Part shown: positions 14,649-16,173 of the stretch, piece by piece
How the letters are laid out: every line of letters begins with the position of its first letter
Position numbering within the stretch: position 1 is the stretch's first letter
Assembly: GCA_021782055.1 (NCBI GenBank)
Contig: JAJXVP010000044.1
Location: 1-16,173 of the forward strand
Reading direction: 5' to 3'
Source: a bacterium
GTDB lineage: Bacteria > Spirochaetota > Spirochaetia > JABEVK01
DNA length: 16,173 bases
The notes under the pieces: model-generated
What the model was told of the DNA's origin: nothing
Databases searched by the model: none
Seen by the model: the letters and a program-made list of their open reading frames with translations, nothing else
Position numbers and translations under genes: made by a program

Positions 14649-16099
14649 AATTTCTCCTCGACGCCCATGTCCTGCATGAGCTGTAAAACAGCAAGCTGAG
14701 CGGCGATTTTTGCGCTCAAGGCCGCTAGTTGACCGTTCGTCAGATAGACCTCGGCGGTTAAATAGTTGCTTAAGGTGTTCGTTCCCAGATGCCATTGAAT
14801 TTCCGCAACATCCAAGAGCTTTTTAAGGACTTGGGCGTTTTCGACAGCGACCTGCCAATTTTTCTTTTTGATAATGACCTGGTTCCAGTCGTTCGTGAGG
14901 GTAGCTGTCAGGTTGGCCCTCCACTGCGCGGTTTGTAGCTGACTTAAAGCCACTTGTTCATCAGAAATCTTGGCCGCCAACGAGGTCGCACCGGCATCGA
15001 TAGTGGGCAAACCAATCTTGGCCCCTGCGGTAAAGGTGACCGCGCTGGTGTTGCGGTACAAGTCAAAACCGTAGTTCATCCCGCCCGTCACCGTGGCGGT
15101 TATGCCGTTTTGTGCTAACACCAAGGTTTTATTCAACAAAGCCGCTTGCTTGGACAGGGCATATTCCTGAGGTTCTACCCTATGGGCCAAAGCGGTCTCC
15201 CAAGCCTGTTGGTAGGAACTTACCGGAAGAGCGGGCATGGGCGGAGAATCCACCTGGTAAACAGCATCGGCTGGCCTCCCAATGAGAGCCGACAGAGTCA
15301 TACGAGCAACTTGGAGGGTAACTTGGCCTCCTTCGAGTCCTACTTTTGCGGAATTGAGGTTAGCCGCCGCTTGTTCTAAGTCAACTTGGGTAGCTTTACT
15401 GACTTGAACGTTAATTTTGACAATGTCGTATTGCTTTTGACGCTGTTCTAAGGTCTTTTTTAACAAATCAAGATTTTCTTGGGCAGAAGCCAGGTTGTAG
15501 TAGGCTTGTTCAATGCCGAAAACTTGACTGATACGGTTGGCTCGGTCAGTCAGAATGGCGTTCTCGTATTGGATTTGATCAGAATCGACGGTGGCCTGGG
15601 ACTGCCCGCCCGGGTAGCCGTCCCAAACCGTTTGCGACAGGTTAACTCCCAGTGATCCGTAGTCGGTGCTGGACCCGTCTTGGTATTGCTGAAACGTCCT
15701 CGAGGCGGTCGTAGACAAGGCGGTACCCGCCGAAGCCGCTGAAAGGGTTCCCCCCATCGTTTGCGGTATGGGCGTGTTAGACAAGGTCGTACCAGTTGTT
15801 CCATAGCCGGAAGTGCTGTTTAAGGGCGGCAAAATCGGGTTGGTCCTTGCCACGACTGCGGCATCGCCAGCACTGTCCGAGAGGCCATAGTTGAGGTTTC
15901 CCGTCATGGAAAACAACCGATGTGCCTGAGCGGCTTCGACCGTTAAGCGCGATGTGGACAGCACATTCGCCAGAATGGCGCTCTGCGGTCCGTTTTGTAA
16001 GCCCTGACGGACAGCGTCACTCAGCGTTAACTGAGGCAAAGTCTGCCCCCAAGCGTGGAAGGTTCCCAAAAGAACCAAGCCCCATGCCAACCTCTTCAT
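14645..16099 (-). CDS. TolC-like outer membrane efflux protein
   Basis: The outer-membrane channel of the efflux system, 484 residues. An N-terminal signal peptide has a likely cleavage near H-A-W-G-Q (15-19), with no lipobox cysteine. The mature start P-Q-L-T-L-S-D-A-V-R-Q-G-L is typical of the family, as is the strand motif L-S-Q-T-V-W-D-G at 154-161. Two TolC repeats of long Ala/Gln-rich helices follow. Residues about 70-145 form a Gly/Ser/Thr-rich stretch, longer than in classic TolC and probably a surface-exposed loop. It is the first gene of the operon. Leading with the channel is less common than adaptor-first order. The ATG at 16099 is preceded by AGGTAGGG. Confidence 0.9.
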   Translation of the reverse strand: MKRLAWGLVLLGTFHAWGQTLPQLTLSDAVRQGLQNGPQSAILANVLSTSRLTVEAAQAHRLFSMTGNLNYGLSDSAGDAAVVARTNPILPPLNSTSGYGTTGTTLSNTPIPQTMGGTLSAASAGTALSTTASRTFQQYQDGSSTDYGSLGVNLSQTVWDGYPGGQSQATVDSDQIQYENAILTDRANRISQVFGIEQAYYNLASAQENLDLLKKTLEQRQKQYDIVKINVQVSKATQVDLEQAAANLNSAKVGLEGGQVTLQVARMTLSALIGRPADAVYQVDSPPMPALPVSSYQQAWETALAHRVEPQEYALSKQAALLNKTLVLAQNGITATVTGGMNYGFDLYRNTSAVTFTAGAKIGLPTIDAGATSLAAKISDEQVALSQLQTAQWRANLTATLTNDWNQVIIKKKNWQVAVENAQVLKKLLDVAEIQWHLGTNTLSNYLTAEVYLTNGQLAALSAKIAAQLAVLQLMQDMGVEEKL

Positions 16100-16119
16100 T
16101 CATGCCCTACCTGCTCGTT

Positions 16120-16148
16120 AATTTAATGATCCTACTCTGTCTCGTCAG
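16120..16148 (-). promoter_or_regulatory. Candidate promoter of the efflux operon
   Basis: On the minus strand CTGACG (16148-16143) and TAAATT (16125-16120) are 17 bp apart, 20 bp upstream of the TolC-like start codon. The matches are partial and the upstream region is cut by the window edge, so regulators or a stronger promoter further out cannot be excluded. Confidence 0.3.
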
Positions 16149-16173
16149 CCCTTGGCGCTTAAAGATTTATTAA

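Noticed and set aside
14649..14795. 49-residue N-terminal extension of the membrane fusion protein
   Set aside because: It would overlap the TolC-like gene by 151 bp and hide the clear lipoprotein signal peptide that starts at 14648 with GAGGAG upstream.
16102..16173. Short hydrophobic plus-strand frame (23 residues) ending at the window edge
   Set aside because: It starts 3 bp from the TolC-like start on the opposite strand, has no ribosome site and covers the efflux promoter; the hydrophobic run is likely chance.
1..16173. CRISPR arrays, tRNA or rRNA genes, insertion sequences
   Set aside because: No regularly spaced repeats, cloverleaf-like segments, rRNA signature sequences or transposase frames were seen on either strand.

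Overview
The window is a compact bacterial chromosomal segment of moderate GC. The organism has an outer membrane, because a complete TolC / membrane-fusion / RND efflux set is present. The relaxed lipobox (F-L-S-C) of the TlpA-like protein and a small four-cysteine protein of a type I associate with Spirochaetota and deltaproteobacterial groups would fit a spirochaete. That placement is an inference of low to moderate confidence; nothing here fixes the taxon.

Left part, positions 1-6321, is housekeeping. On the plus strand lie ornithine carbamoyltransferase (argF), a secreted TlpA-like thioredoxin, the tRNA-modifying GTPase mnmE, its partner mnmG, and an HD-domain phosphohydrolase resembling class I cyclic-nucleotide phosphodiesterases. 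MnmE and MnmG together make the (carboxymethyl)aminomethyl modification of tRNA wobble uridine. Between them sits a convergent 72-residue four-cysteine protein gene whose stop codon abuts the mnmE stop with no base between. A perfect 12-bp dyad lies between this gene and mnmG.

Middle part, 6322-7198, is a short scar of accessory DNA. It holds a minus-strand CcdA/CcdB-type toxin-antitoxin pair: an intact CcdA-like antitoxin with its own promoter and palindromes, followed by a CcdB-like toxin gene that has no ATG (CTG in a CTGA overlap) and has lost its C-terminal end. Next to it is a plus-strand fragment of an AddA/RecB-type PD-(D/E)XK nuclease domain.

Next, 7199-9923 on the minus strand is a two-gene operon. 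Its first gene is an unusual 743-residue fusion of a phytoene desaturase / retinol saturase-like FAD oxidoreductase with a C-terminal ferredoxin-NADP reductase-type module. The second gene is a MarR regulator, starting in a TAATG overlap. The promoter has a perfect TATAAT box, and a near-perfect 27-bp inverted repeat covers its -35 box, which suggests autoregulation by the MarR protein. This operon is the most novel-looking element of the window.

Right part, 9979-16148 on the minus strand, is a translationally coupled tripartite efflux operon in the order TolC-like, membrane-fusion lipoprotein, RND pump, with ATGA overlaps at both junctions. The RND protein has an extra hydrophobic segment between TM6 and TM7 that may add a helical hairpin. 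No dedicated regulator for this operon lies inside the window.
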